From contig NZ_JYIW01000026.1 of assembly GCF_000956525.1 (NCBI RefSeq), forward strand, positions 310,001 to 374,000: a stretch of DNA of 64,000 nt, given 5' to 3'. This stretch comes from Microbacterium oxydans. Lineage in GTDB: Bacteria; Actinomycetota; Actinomycetes; Actinomycetales; Microbacteriaceae. The position numbers and the translations under genes are program-made. The notes below the pieces were generated by a model that worked only from the letters and a program-made list of their open reading frames with translations, was not told where the DNA came from and made no database searches. Position 1 is the stretch's first letter. The number at the start of each line of letters is the position of its first letter. This document shows positions 54,943 through 64,000 of the stretch, one piece after another.

Positions 54943-55413
54943 GTGACCGATTCCGTTGATGTCCCCATTATCGCTCCTGTTCTGGATGGTGATGTCGTGG
55001 TCCCCGGATATGCGCACCCCGGCGACGCCGGTGCCGACCTCGTCGCGGCGGAAGCGCTGCGGCTCGAGCCTGGCGAACGCGCGCTCGTCGCGACCGGTGT
55101 CCGCATCGCGCTCCCGGAGGGGTATGTCGCCTTCGTCGTGCCGCGCAGCGGCCTGGCGGCGAAGCACGGCATCTCGATCGTGAACTCGCCCGGCACCGTG
55201 GACGCCGGTTATCGCGGCGAGATCAAGGTGAGTCTGATCAACACCGATACCCGCAGCGCGTACGATGTGGCCGTCGGCGATCGCATCGCGCAGCTGATCG
55301 TGATGCCCGTGTCACGAGCGACGTTCATTCCGGTCGACGAACTGCCCGACAGTGTTCGTGGCGAAGGCGGTTTCGGATCAACCGGATATCAGGCAGGGAA
55401 GAGCAATGACTGA
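54943..55413 (+). CDS. dut: dUTP diphosphatase
   Basis: Hydrolyses dUTP to dUMP, keeping uracil out of DNA. The 156-residue trimeric-type dUTPase has motif 1 (HPGDAGADL), motif 2 (PRSGLAAKHG), motif 3 (GTVDAGYRGEIKV), motif 4 (GDRIAQLIV) and the C-terminal motif 5 (EGGFGSTGY). All catalytic motifs are intact. GTG 54943 is supported by the leaderless promoter. Its 3' end overlaps the DUF3710 gene by 8 bases. Confidence 0.96.
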   Translation: MTDSVDVPIIAPVLDGDVVVPGYAHPGDAGADLVAAEALRLEPGERALVATGVRIALPEGYVAFVVPRSGLAAKHGISIVNSPGTVDAGYRGEIKVSLINTDTRSAYDVAVGDRIAQLIVMPVSRATFIPVDELPDSVRGEGGFGSTGYQAGKSND

Positions 55414-55993
55414 CAACACCCCCAACCCCGCGAAGTCCGCACCGGTCAACCGGGCGACGGACGGTCCTTTCGATGACTCGGAGGCGAATCCGGTTCGTCC
55501 GTACATCGACCTCGGCGGCATCAAGATCCTTCCGCGTGAAGGCCTGAACCTCCGCCTCGAGGTCGAGGAGCAGTCCAAGCGCATCGTCGCGGTCGGTCTC
55601 GACTATGCGGACTCCTCGTTGCAGGTGCAGCCGTTCGCCGCTCCGCGCTCCGGTGGCCTCTGGGACGAGACGCGAGTGCAGCTGCGCGACCAGGTCAAGG
55701 CGCAGGGCGGCCGTGTCGAGGAGCGCGATGGCGCGCTCGGCAAGGAACTCCTCGCGGAGGTCCCGGCGACCGCGAGCGAAGGTTCCGGCCTGCGTCTCGC
55801 ACGCTTCATCGGCATCGACGGTCCTCGGTGGTTCCTTCGCGGCGTGATCGGGGGAGCCGCGGCATCCGACCCCGACGCGGCCGAGAAGGTCGAAGATCTC
55901 TTCCGGTCGATCGTCGTCGTGCGCGGTGGATCGCCCATGCCGCCGCGTGACCTGATCCCGCTGAAGATGCCGGCGACTCCCGGTTCCGCGTGA
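55406..55993 (+). CDS. DUF3710 protein
   Basis: The 195-residue soluble protein: YIDLGGIKILPREGLNLRLE, VQPFAAPRSGGLWDETRVQL and GIDGPRWFLRGVIGGAAASD, which match the DUF3710 family that follows dut in many actinobacteria. ATG 55406 has AGGGAAG upstream. It is translationally overlapped with dut on one side and the DUF3159 gene on the other, so the three form one operon. Confidence 0.88.
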   Translation: MTDNTPNPAKSAPVNRATDGPFDDSEANPVRPYIDLGGIKILPREGLNLRLEVEEQSKRIVAVGLDYADSSLQVQPFAAPRSGGLWDETRVQLRDQVKAQGGRVEERDGALGKELLAEVPATASEGSGLRLARFIGIDGPRWFLRGVIGGAAASDPDAAEKVEDLFRSIVVVRGGSPMPPRDLIPLKMPATPGSA

Positions 55994-56724
55994 GCGTCCC
56001 AGAACCCGGCGCGGAGAAGGAGCAGTCGGCGTCCGACATCCTGGGCGCAGCTCTCGGTGGGGCCGCTCGTCGTGCCGGACTCGATCCGTCAGGCGAGGGG
56101 AGCACCTCGAAGGTCGTCTGGTCCGCGATGGGCGGTTGGCGCGGCATCCTCGAATCGGTCCTGCCGAGCCTCGCATTCGTCATCCTGTTCACCCTCAAGC
56201 CGCAGCCGCTGATCCTCGCGCTCGGCGTGTCGGTCGGGCTCGCCGCCGTCTTCACGATCGTCCGGCTGATCCAGAAGTCGCCACCGTCCGCCGCGATCGG
56301 TGGTCTCGTCGCAGCAGCCGCGGCCGCCGGACTCGCGCTGTGGACGGGCCGCGGCGAGGACAATTTCGTGCCGGGCCTCATCACGAATGCGGTCTACGGT
56401 TCGGTGCTGCTGGTCTCCGCGCTCATCGGCTGGTCGCTCATCGGCGTCGCCGTCGGCTTCCTGATGGGGGAGGGCACCGCGTGGCGTGCGGATCGCCGCA
56501 AGCGACGGGCCTTCCTGTGGCTCGGCATCGCCTGGGCTGCACTGTTCTTCGCCCGCCTCGTCGTGCAGCTGCCGCTGTATCTCGCGGGCGATGTGACCGC
56601 ACTCGGCACCCTGAAGCTGATCATGGGTCTTCCGTTGTTCGCACCGCTGATCGCGGTGACGTGGCTGGTCGTCCGCGCGCTGTATCCCCGCGCGCCGAGT
56701 GACGAGGCCGTCTCCCCGGCGTGA
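55990..56724 (+). CDS. DUF3159 membrane protein
   Basis: A 244-residue protein with five or six membrane helices, starting around FVILFTLKPQPLILALGVSV and ending LFAPLIAVTWLVVRALYP, and a conserved WRADRRKRRAFLWLGIAWAA. This is the actinobacterial DUF3159 family, of unknown function, encoded after DUF3710. The GTG start overlaps the previous stop. A perfect palindrome begins 3 bases after its stop. Confidence 0.87.
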   Translation: MSVPEPGAEKEQSASDILGAALGGAARRAGLDPSGEGSTSKVVWSAMGGWRGILESVLPSLAFVILFTLKPQPLILALGVSVGLAAVFTIVRLIQKSPPSAAIGGLVAAAAAAGLALWTGRGEDNFVPGLITNAVYGSVLLVSALIGWSLIGVAVGFLMGEGTAWRADRRKRRAFLWLGIAWAALFFARLVVQLPLYLAGDVTALGTLKLIMGLPLFAPLIAVTWLVVRALYPRAPSDEAVSPA

Positions 56725-56726
56725 TA

Positions 56727-56752
56727 GATTTATCTTGATGTCAAGATAAATC
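56727..56752. promoter_or_regulatory. Perfect 12-bp palindromic operator upstream of aconitase
   Basis: GATTTATCTTGA (56727-56738), spacer TG, TCAAGATAAATC (56741-56752). The arms are perfect and AT-rich in a GC-rich genome, with no T-run, so it looks like an operator and not a terminator. Its form suits a dimeric MarR-type regulator. In Streptomyces the MarR-type regulator TamR controls aconitase; a TamR-like protein is a candidate. Confidence 0.75.
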
Positions 56753-56876
56753 GCAGGCTTCTGCCGCGGGGCGGAAAGGCGCAGACTGTTAGGTACGCCT
56801 TGCTAGCCGCAGAGCCTCCGAGGCGACCAAGATGGAAGCGCCTGTCGCTCCCATCAGATCAGAAGGAGACGGATCC

Positions 56877-59714
<2,838 letters not shown>

Positions 59715-59726
59715 TCTCTCAACAGT

Positions 59727-59764
59727 GAAGCGCCCCGTCAGGCCTCGGCCTGGCGGGGCGCTTC
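59727..59764. terminator. Terminator after aconitase
   Basis: GAAGCGCCCCGTCAGGCC (59727-59744) pairs with GGCCTGGCGGGGCGCTTC (59747-59764) with one G-T pair. It lies 12 bases past the stop and also ends 18 bases before the convergent lipoprotein gene. Confidence 0.88.
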
Positions 59765-59782
59765 GCTGTTCGCGCTCGGGTG

Positions 59783-60457
59783 TTACGAGAACATCTGACG
59801 GAGGACGTCGATGTCGCCAGCGTCGAGCGCGTGAGAGATCACGTCGCTGTCGGCCTGGATGGTGAACATGCCGGCAAGACTGTCGGCCCAGCTCGCACGC
59901 ATCGTGCCGATGTCGCTTGCGTCGGCCGCGGCGCCCATCGCCTCGACGGCCTGCTGGTACGGAATCTGCTGGAATCCACCGGGTGCGTCTGCCGGGTTGT
60001 GGTACGGCACCCAGGCGACGGCGGGGTCTGGGTCGAGGCGCAGCACTTGGCCGGGGTGAATCGTCCGCACGTGGTTGAGCGTCGGGATGTCCAACCCGTT
60101 CTGGATGCAGAGCCGCTCGCCGATCACCGCCGGCACATCACCGGCGGCGACGGTGTACGACGCGATGGTGCCGTCGTCGTCGACGCCCACGGTGCCGGCG
60201 GCGAGGTCGCGTGAACCTTGATCCTCGATCTCTCCACTGATGTCCGCATTCATCCTGGTGATGCGGATCCAGGCTGGATTCGTGCAGATGCCTGGCGCGG
60301 CGGACGGTTGCTCGATGATCGGATCGGCATCGGCTGGAGCAGGTGATGCCGTGATCGGCGAGTCAGCCGGTCCGTCAGCGGGCGCGACCGTGCAGGCGGC
60401 GAGCGAGGTGGCGAGCGCAGCGGCGGCGACCGTGAGTGCGAGCGTGCGGAGGTGCAT
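59783..60457 (-). CDS. Putative lipoprotein with LysM-like segment
   Basis: The 224-residue protein starts with a lipoprotein signal (TLALTVAAAALATSLAAC; lipobox LAAC), a Pro/Ala/Asp-rich linker and then a segment IASYTVAAGDVPAVIGERLC to HVRTIHPGQVLRLDP that resembles LysM, a peptidoglycan-binding unit. The C-terminal 70 residues are not recognised. ATG 60457 is used. It probably sits on the outer face of the membrane. It is divergent from dxs. Confidence 0.75.
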   Translation of the reverse strand: MHLRTLALTVAAAALATSLAACTVAPADGPADSPITASPAPADADPIIEQPSAAPGICTNPAWIRITRMNADISGEIEDQGSRDLAAGTVGVDDDGTIASYTVAAGDVPAVIGERLCIQNGLDIPTLNHVRTIHPGQVLRLDPDPAVAWVPYHNPADAPGGFQQIPYQQAVEAMGAAADASDIGTMRASWADSLAGMFTIQADSDVISHALDAGDIDVLRQMFS

Positions 60458-60585
60458 GGTCACACTCTGGCAGCGGCCAGGACGATGTTCCAGTCCGAGC
60501 TGTCGAGAGGATCCGGCATCTTAGGCCGGGTCCCCTTCGTCGTGCCAGGGGGTGCGTCTCCAGGCTGATCCCCGGGGGAGCGCGA

Positions 60586-60591
60586 TAGGAT
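60586..60591 (+). promoter_or_regulatory. -10 element of dxs
   Basis: TAGGAT lies 56 bases before the dxs start in a 190-base divergent region; the leader has its own strong AGGAGG site. Confidence 0.45.
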
Positions 60592-60647
60592 CGACGGGAC
60601 GCTCGCGGCTCTGCGGGCGCCTCTGACGGAGCATGTAGGAGGTGCAG

Positions 60648-62588
60648 ATGCCGATTCTTCCGAGCATCTCAGGACCCCGAGATCTGGACGCGCTGTCCGA
60701 GGATCTGCTTGTCGAACTCGCGGCCGAGATCCGCGACTTCCTGGTCGAGAACGTCTCCCGCACCGGCGGTCATCTCGGCCCCAACCTCGGCGTCGTCGAG
60801 CTCACGATCGCTCTGCACCGCGTCTTCTCCTCGCCGGACGACCCCTTCATCTTCGACACCGGTCACCAGTCGTACGTGCACAAGCTGCTGACCGGCCGTC
60901 AGGACTTCTCCAAGCTGCGACTCCGCGGCGGCCTCGCCGGCTACCCGCAGCGCAGCGAGAGCGCGCACGACGTCGTCGAGTCGTCGCATGCCTCCAGCTC
61001 GTTGAGCTGGGCTGATGGCGTCTCCCGTGCCCTCACTGCGACGGGACGCGCCGACCGGCACGTGGTCGCCGTGCTCGGCGACGGATCGCTGACCGGCGGC
61101 ATGACGTGGGAGGCGCTCAACAACATCTCCGATGACAACGACCGCAACCTCGTGATCGTGGTCAACGACAACGGACGCTCCTACGCCCCGACGATCGGCG
61201 GCATGTCGCGCTACCTGAACCGCGTTCGGACGGCGGCGGCGTACAAGGAACTGCACCACAAGTCCGATCGACTGTTCCGCGCTTTCGGTCCCGTCGGTCG
61301 AGCGGTCTTCCGGGGCGTCCGAGGCGGAACCCACGGATTCCTCTCGCGCTTCACGAACAACGAGGCGCTGTACTCCAACCTCGACATCAAGTACCTCGGG
61401 CCGGTCGACGGGCATGACCTCCCTGCTCTGCTCGAGACCCTCGAACTCGCGAAATCGTACGGCGCCCCGGTGATCGTGCATGCGATCACCCAGAAGGGGC
61501 GGGGCTACCAGCCGGCGCGCGACGACGACGCCGACCAGTTCCATGCCGTCGGCAAGATCGACCCCATCACGGGAGAGACGCTCGGCACGGGCGGACGCGG
61601 GTGGACGGATGTCTTCTCCGAGGCGCTCGTCGGCGTCGGTGAGCGCCGCGATGACGTGATCGCGATGACCGCCGCGATGCTGCGCCCGACGGGGCTCGCT
61701 CCGTTCGCCGAGCGCTTTCCCGACCGTGTGTACGACGTCGGCATCGCCGAGCAGCATGCAGTGGCATCGGCTGCCGGCCTCGCTTTCGGTGGTCTGCACC
61801 CGGTCGTCGCCCTCTACGCCACGTTCATGGGTCGCGCCTTCGATCAGGTGCTGATGGACGTCGCCCTGCACCGTGCGGGCGTGACCTTCGTACTCGACCG
61901 CGCCGGTGTCACGGGCCCGGACGGCCCGAGCCACCACGGCATGTGGGACCTCGCGATGCTGCAGATCGTTCCGCACATCCGTATCGCCGCACCCCGTGAC
62001 GGCGCCCGCCTGGCCGAGGCGCTTGACGAGGCCGTACTGGTCGACGACGCGCCCACTGTGATCCGGTTCCCGAAGGGCGAGGTCGCAGCGGATCTGCCGG
62101 CCGTCGAACGGCTGCACGACGGCGTCGATGTGCTCGAGCGCGGTGAATCGGAGGACGTGCTGCTCGTGGCCATCGGTCCGTTCGCGACGCTGGCGATGGA
62201 TGTCGCCTCCCGTCTGCGGGCACAGGGGATCGGCGCCACCGTGATCGACCCGCGCTGGGCGATCCCGGTGCAGCCCTCGGTCGTGGCACTCGCGGCACGC
62301 CACCGTCTCGTGATCACCCTGGAGGACGGCATCCGCGTGGGCGGTATCGGCACGCGTGTCCGTCAGGTGCTCCGCGAGTCGGGCATCGACACGGCGGTCG
62401 ACGAGCTCGGTCTTCCCGACGAGTTCATCGACCACGCGTCACGCGACGAGATCCTCGCGGACGCCGGATTGACCGCGTCGAAGATCGCGCAGGACGTCGT
62501 GTCCCAGGTGCTCGGTACCCGCATCCCGATCGCCCGCAACGCGGGCGAGACCGGCACGATCGACCTGCCGCTGCGCGAACGGCACTGA
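60648..62588 (+). CDS. dxs: 1-deoxy-D-xylulose-5-phosphate synthase
   Basis: First enzyme of the MEP isoprenoid pathway, joining pyruvate and glyceraldehyde 3-phosphate with TPP. The 646-residue protein has the TPP/Mg motif LGDGSLTGGMTWEALNN, HLGPNLGVVELTIALHRVFS, DIKYLGPVDGHDL and the catalytic glutamate in VGIAEQHAVASAAGLA. The ATG at 60648 follows AGGAGG with 5-base spacing; GTG 60642 lies inside that site. It is convergent with the small membrane gene. Confidence 0.97.
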   Translation: MPILPSISGPRDLDALSEDLLVELAAEIRDFLVENVSRTGGHLGPNLGVVELTIALHRVFSSPDDPFIFDTGHQSYVHKLLTGRQDFSKLRLRGGLAGYPQRSESAHDVVESSHASSSLSWADGVSRALTATGRADRHVVAVLGDGSLTGGMTWEALNNISDDNDRNLVIVVNDNGRSYAPTIGGMSRYLNRVRTAAAYKELHHKSDRLFRAFGPVGRAVFRGVRGGTHGFLSRFTNNEALYSNLDIKYLGPVDGHDLPALLETLELAKSYGAPVIVHAITQKGRGYQPARDDDADQFHAVGKIDPITGETLGTGGRGWTDVFSEALVGVGERRDDVIAMTAAMLRPTGLAPFAERFPDRVYDVGIAEQHAVASAAGLAFGGLHPVVALYATFMGRAFDQVLMDVALHRAGVTFVLDRAGVTGPDGPSHHGMWDLAMLQIVPHIRIAAPRDGARLAEALDEAVLVDDAPTVIRFPKGEVAADLPAVERLHDGVDVLERGESEDVLLVAIGPFATLAMDVASRLRAQGIGATVIDPRWAIPVQPSVVALAARHRLVITLEDGIRVGGIGTRVRQVLRESGIDTAVDELGLPDEFIDHASRDEILADAGLTASKIAQDVVSQVLGTRIPIARNAGETGTIDLPLRERH

Positions 62589-62596
62589 GTCGGAGC

Positions 62597-63109
62597 TCAG
62601 GCGGAACGCTCGGCGCGAGAACGTGCGAACGTCCACGCCCAGCCGCCAGCGACCGAGACGATGCACACCGCGACGATCGCGAGGGCGAGCGGTGCGCCCA
62701 CGGCAGGGCTCGTCGATCGGCTGAGTACCTGCGTGACTGCGATCACCGCTGCGCCCACGCCGCCTCCCAACCCGGCGTATGCGGCCAGGTGCCTGGCGAC
62801 GGAGTCGGTCCGCAGGAGGAGACGGCTGATGCCCCACGCGATCGGAGCGCCGAGGAGCATCGCGATGAGCGAGATCGCGCCGCCGATCGGCACGCCGTAG
62901 AAGAGCATGAGAAAAGCGAGCGCGAACGGGGAACCGTACGACCCGTCGACCTGCACCAGCCCGACGATGACGAGGGCAGCGGTCAGCGAGAGCATGAAGA
63001 TGCCCCATGCAGCCCACGCGCCGCGCCAGAAGTCGCGCCTGGTGAAGTCCATCCGCAGACGCGCGGCGTCGCTGGGCGAGGCCAGCAGCACGTCTGGAGT
63101 CGCGCTCAC
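62597..63109 (-). CDS. Uncharacterised membrane protein, 170 residues
   Basis: Four predicted transmembrane helices (AWGIFMLSLTAALVIVGLVQ; FALAFLMLFYGVPIGGAISL; GGGVGAAVIAVTQVL; LALAIVAVCIVSVAGGWAW). There is no recognised family. The GTG start overlaps the TetR gene stop by 4 bases, so it is cotranslated with the regulator and probably controlled by it. Confidence 0.72.
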   Translation of the reverse strand: MSATPDVLLASPSDAARLRMDFTRRDFWRGAWAAWGIFMLSLTAALVIVGLVQVDGSYGSPFALAFLMLFYGVPIGGAISLIAMLLGAPIAWGISRLLLRTDSVARHLAAYAGLGGGVGAAVIAVTQVLSRSTSPAVGAPLALAIVAVCIVSVAGGWAWTFARSRAERSA

Positions 63110-63780
63110 GACCGCACCTCGGCGATGAGGCGGAGGAGTTCACGCGTGCTCGTATGGACCCCCGGCACCCGGACGAAGGGGAGCGCGATCGTGAGCAGCC
63201 GCAGACCGGCATCCATCAGGCGCGTCGTCTTCTCCTGGTCTGGTGAGCCGTCATAGGTCCACCGCAGGACGAGAGCGAGGTAGGTGACGAACAGGGCGTC
63301 GGGGAGCAGGGCGGCGATGTCGGCGGGCAGCCGATGCTGCGCGCCGTCAACGGCCTCGCGGAAGAGCGCGACGGTCATGTCGCGCGCCGTGTCGGAGTCG
63401 GCGGACATCGGGTTGATGGGGGAGTCCGGGGCGATCATGGCGCTGAGGAACCCGGGGGCGCTGCGCTGATACGGACCGAGGGTGTCGAGCCCTGTCTCGA
63501 AGACCACCCTGAGGCGATCGACGAGGCCGCGTTGTGCGGCCAGCGGTGCACGAGCTGCCTCTGCGTGTTCGCGCTGCACGCGCACATACAGATCCTGGAC
63601 GAGATGGTTCTTCGACGGGAAGTAGTAGTAGGCGTTTCCGGATGAGACGCCTGCCCTCTCGGCGATCAGGCGCATGGTGGTGTCGGCGTAGCCGCGTTCG
63701 ATGAAGGATTCGATCGCGGCCTCGCTGATCCTGGCTCGGGTGCGCTCGCTTTTGGACGCCGGAGGCTCGGTTTCGAACAT
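63106..63780 (-). CDS. TetR-family regulator
   Basis: The 224-residue protein has a typical N-terminal HTH: TRARISEAAIESFIERGYAD, then TTMRLIAERAGVSSGNAYYY, and an all-helical ligand domain with a TetR C-terminal pattern. ATG 63780 is selected: TAGTGT ends 7 bases before it, and an 18-base palindrome spans the start, so it is probably leaderless and self-repressing. The upstream open frame reaching 63954 is leader. It is coupled to the membrane gene downstream. Confidence 0.88.
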   Translation of the reverse strand: MFETEPPASKSERTRARISEAAIESFIERGYADTTMRLIAERAGVSSGNAYYYFPSKNHLVQDLYVRVQREHAEAARAPLAAQRGLVDRLRVVFETGLDTLGPYQRSAPGFLSAMIAPDSPINPMSADSDTARDMTVALFREAVDGAQHRLPADIAALLPDALFVTYLALVLRWTYDGSPDQEKTTRLMDAGLRLLTIALPFVRVPGVHTSTRELLRLIAEVRS

Positions 63781-63788
63781 GTTCAAAA
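63771..63788. promoter_or_regulatory. Probable TetR autoregulatory operator over the start codon
   Basis: TTTCGAACATGTTCAAAA has the core dyad GAACATGTTC with near-symmetric TTT/AAA flanks. It covers the TetR start codon and the bases just after its -10, so binding would block transcription initiation. Confidence 0.55.
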
Positions 63789-63844
63789 CACTACACGCCA
63801 AGATGCCCCCAGCGGCGTCGCGGCAGGTTCCCCAGCCCGTCGCT

Positions 63845-64000
63845 TCACTCGAGGGCGGCGAGGGCCTGTGCGACGATCGTCTCGACGCCTTGGCGCGCCC
63901 GCTCTCTGTCGGACTCGACCAGTCCGATGCGGGTGCGTCGATCGAGGACGTCATCGACGGTCATGGCGCCCTCTGTCCGAACGGCGAACTCGATCTGCGC
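63845..64000 (-). CDS. glpD: Glycerol-3-phosphate dehydrogenase, C-terminal end (truncated by window edge)
   Basis: The last 51 codons read AQIEFAVRTEGAMTVDDVLD, RRTRIGLVESDRERARQGVE and end in VAQALAALE. This is the C-terminal helical cap of FAD-dependent glycerol-3-phosphate dehydrogenase, where MTVDDVLDRRTRI is a conserved signature. The rest of the gene lies beyond the window. It ends 64 bases before the TetR start on the same strand. Confidence 0.75.
   Translation of the reverse strand, partial: AQIEFAVRTEGAMTVDDVLDRRTRIGLVESDRERARQGVETIVAQALAALE

Overview
The window is strongly GC-rich, gene-dense and uses many GTG starts. Its gene content points to a motile high-GC Gram-positive bacterium of the Microbacteriaceae, probably Microbacterium or a close relative: septation protein SepH, DUF4191, DUF4193, DUF3093, DUF3710 and DUF3159 proteins, polyphosphate glucokinase, a glnA2-glnE pair, a RimK/RimB pair and flagellar export genes in an actinobacterial setting. 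This placement is inferred from gene content; no rRNA lies in the window.

Layout. (1) 1-9192 is the end of a flagellar cluster on the + strand: fliO (partial), fliP, fliQ, fliR, flhB, flhA, csrA, a FlgN-like chaperone gene, flgK, flgL and fliW. Most of the export genes overlap by a few bases. Two matching sigma28-like promoter motifs precede fliP and flgN. (2) 9385-12035 is a small accessory patch: an HU-like protein and a phage-type AAA+ ATPase that overlap tail to tail, then two hypothetical genes. (3) 12087-18574 holds lactate dehydrogenase, an SDR with a divergent MmyB-type regulator, an aldo/keto reductase, a YchJ-like protein, a zinc-ribbon protein and a stand-alone family A DNA polymerase. 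(4) 18595-19147 holds RNase P RNA, its terminator and a cluster of palindromic repeats, one of which lies inside the RNA. (5) 19150-31600 centres on glucose and nitrogen metabolism: ppgK, glnA2, glnE, a DAG-kinase-like gene, an AI-2E-type exporter, an AraC regulator with a leader ORF, a Tat-exported protein, and glnA1 with a clear GlnR operator. (6) 31624-40482 has divergent rimB/rimK, two uncharacterised membrane proteins and the pepA-lpdA-sucB operon. (7) 40596-46602 has a PAC2 protein, sigA coupled to a CofE-like ligase, an ATP-grasp enzyme and an overlapping pair of complementary partial alanine racemases. (8) 46651-56724 has a second type IIA topoisomerase (ParE/ParC), a phosphodiesterase-like enzyme, SepH, DUF proteins and dut. 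(9) 56877-64000 has aconitase behind a perfect palindrome, a lipoprotein, dxs, a TetR/membrane-protein pair and the end of glpD.

The most unusual system is 43763-46602. Two overlapping genes each carry the half of the alanine racemase active site that the other lacks, and they are divergent from a D-Ala-D-Ala-ligase-like ATP-grasp gene. This suggests an obligate heterodimeric racemase feeding a ligase, possibly for cell-wall or glycan modification. Other notable points are a RimK glutamate ligase fused to an RCK_C sensor-like domain, a mobile-type repeat lodged in the P12 arm of RNase P RNA, and at least ten genes that look leaderless because a TAnnnT hexamer sits 6-8 nt before the start codon.
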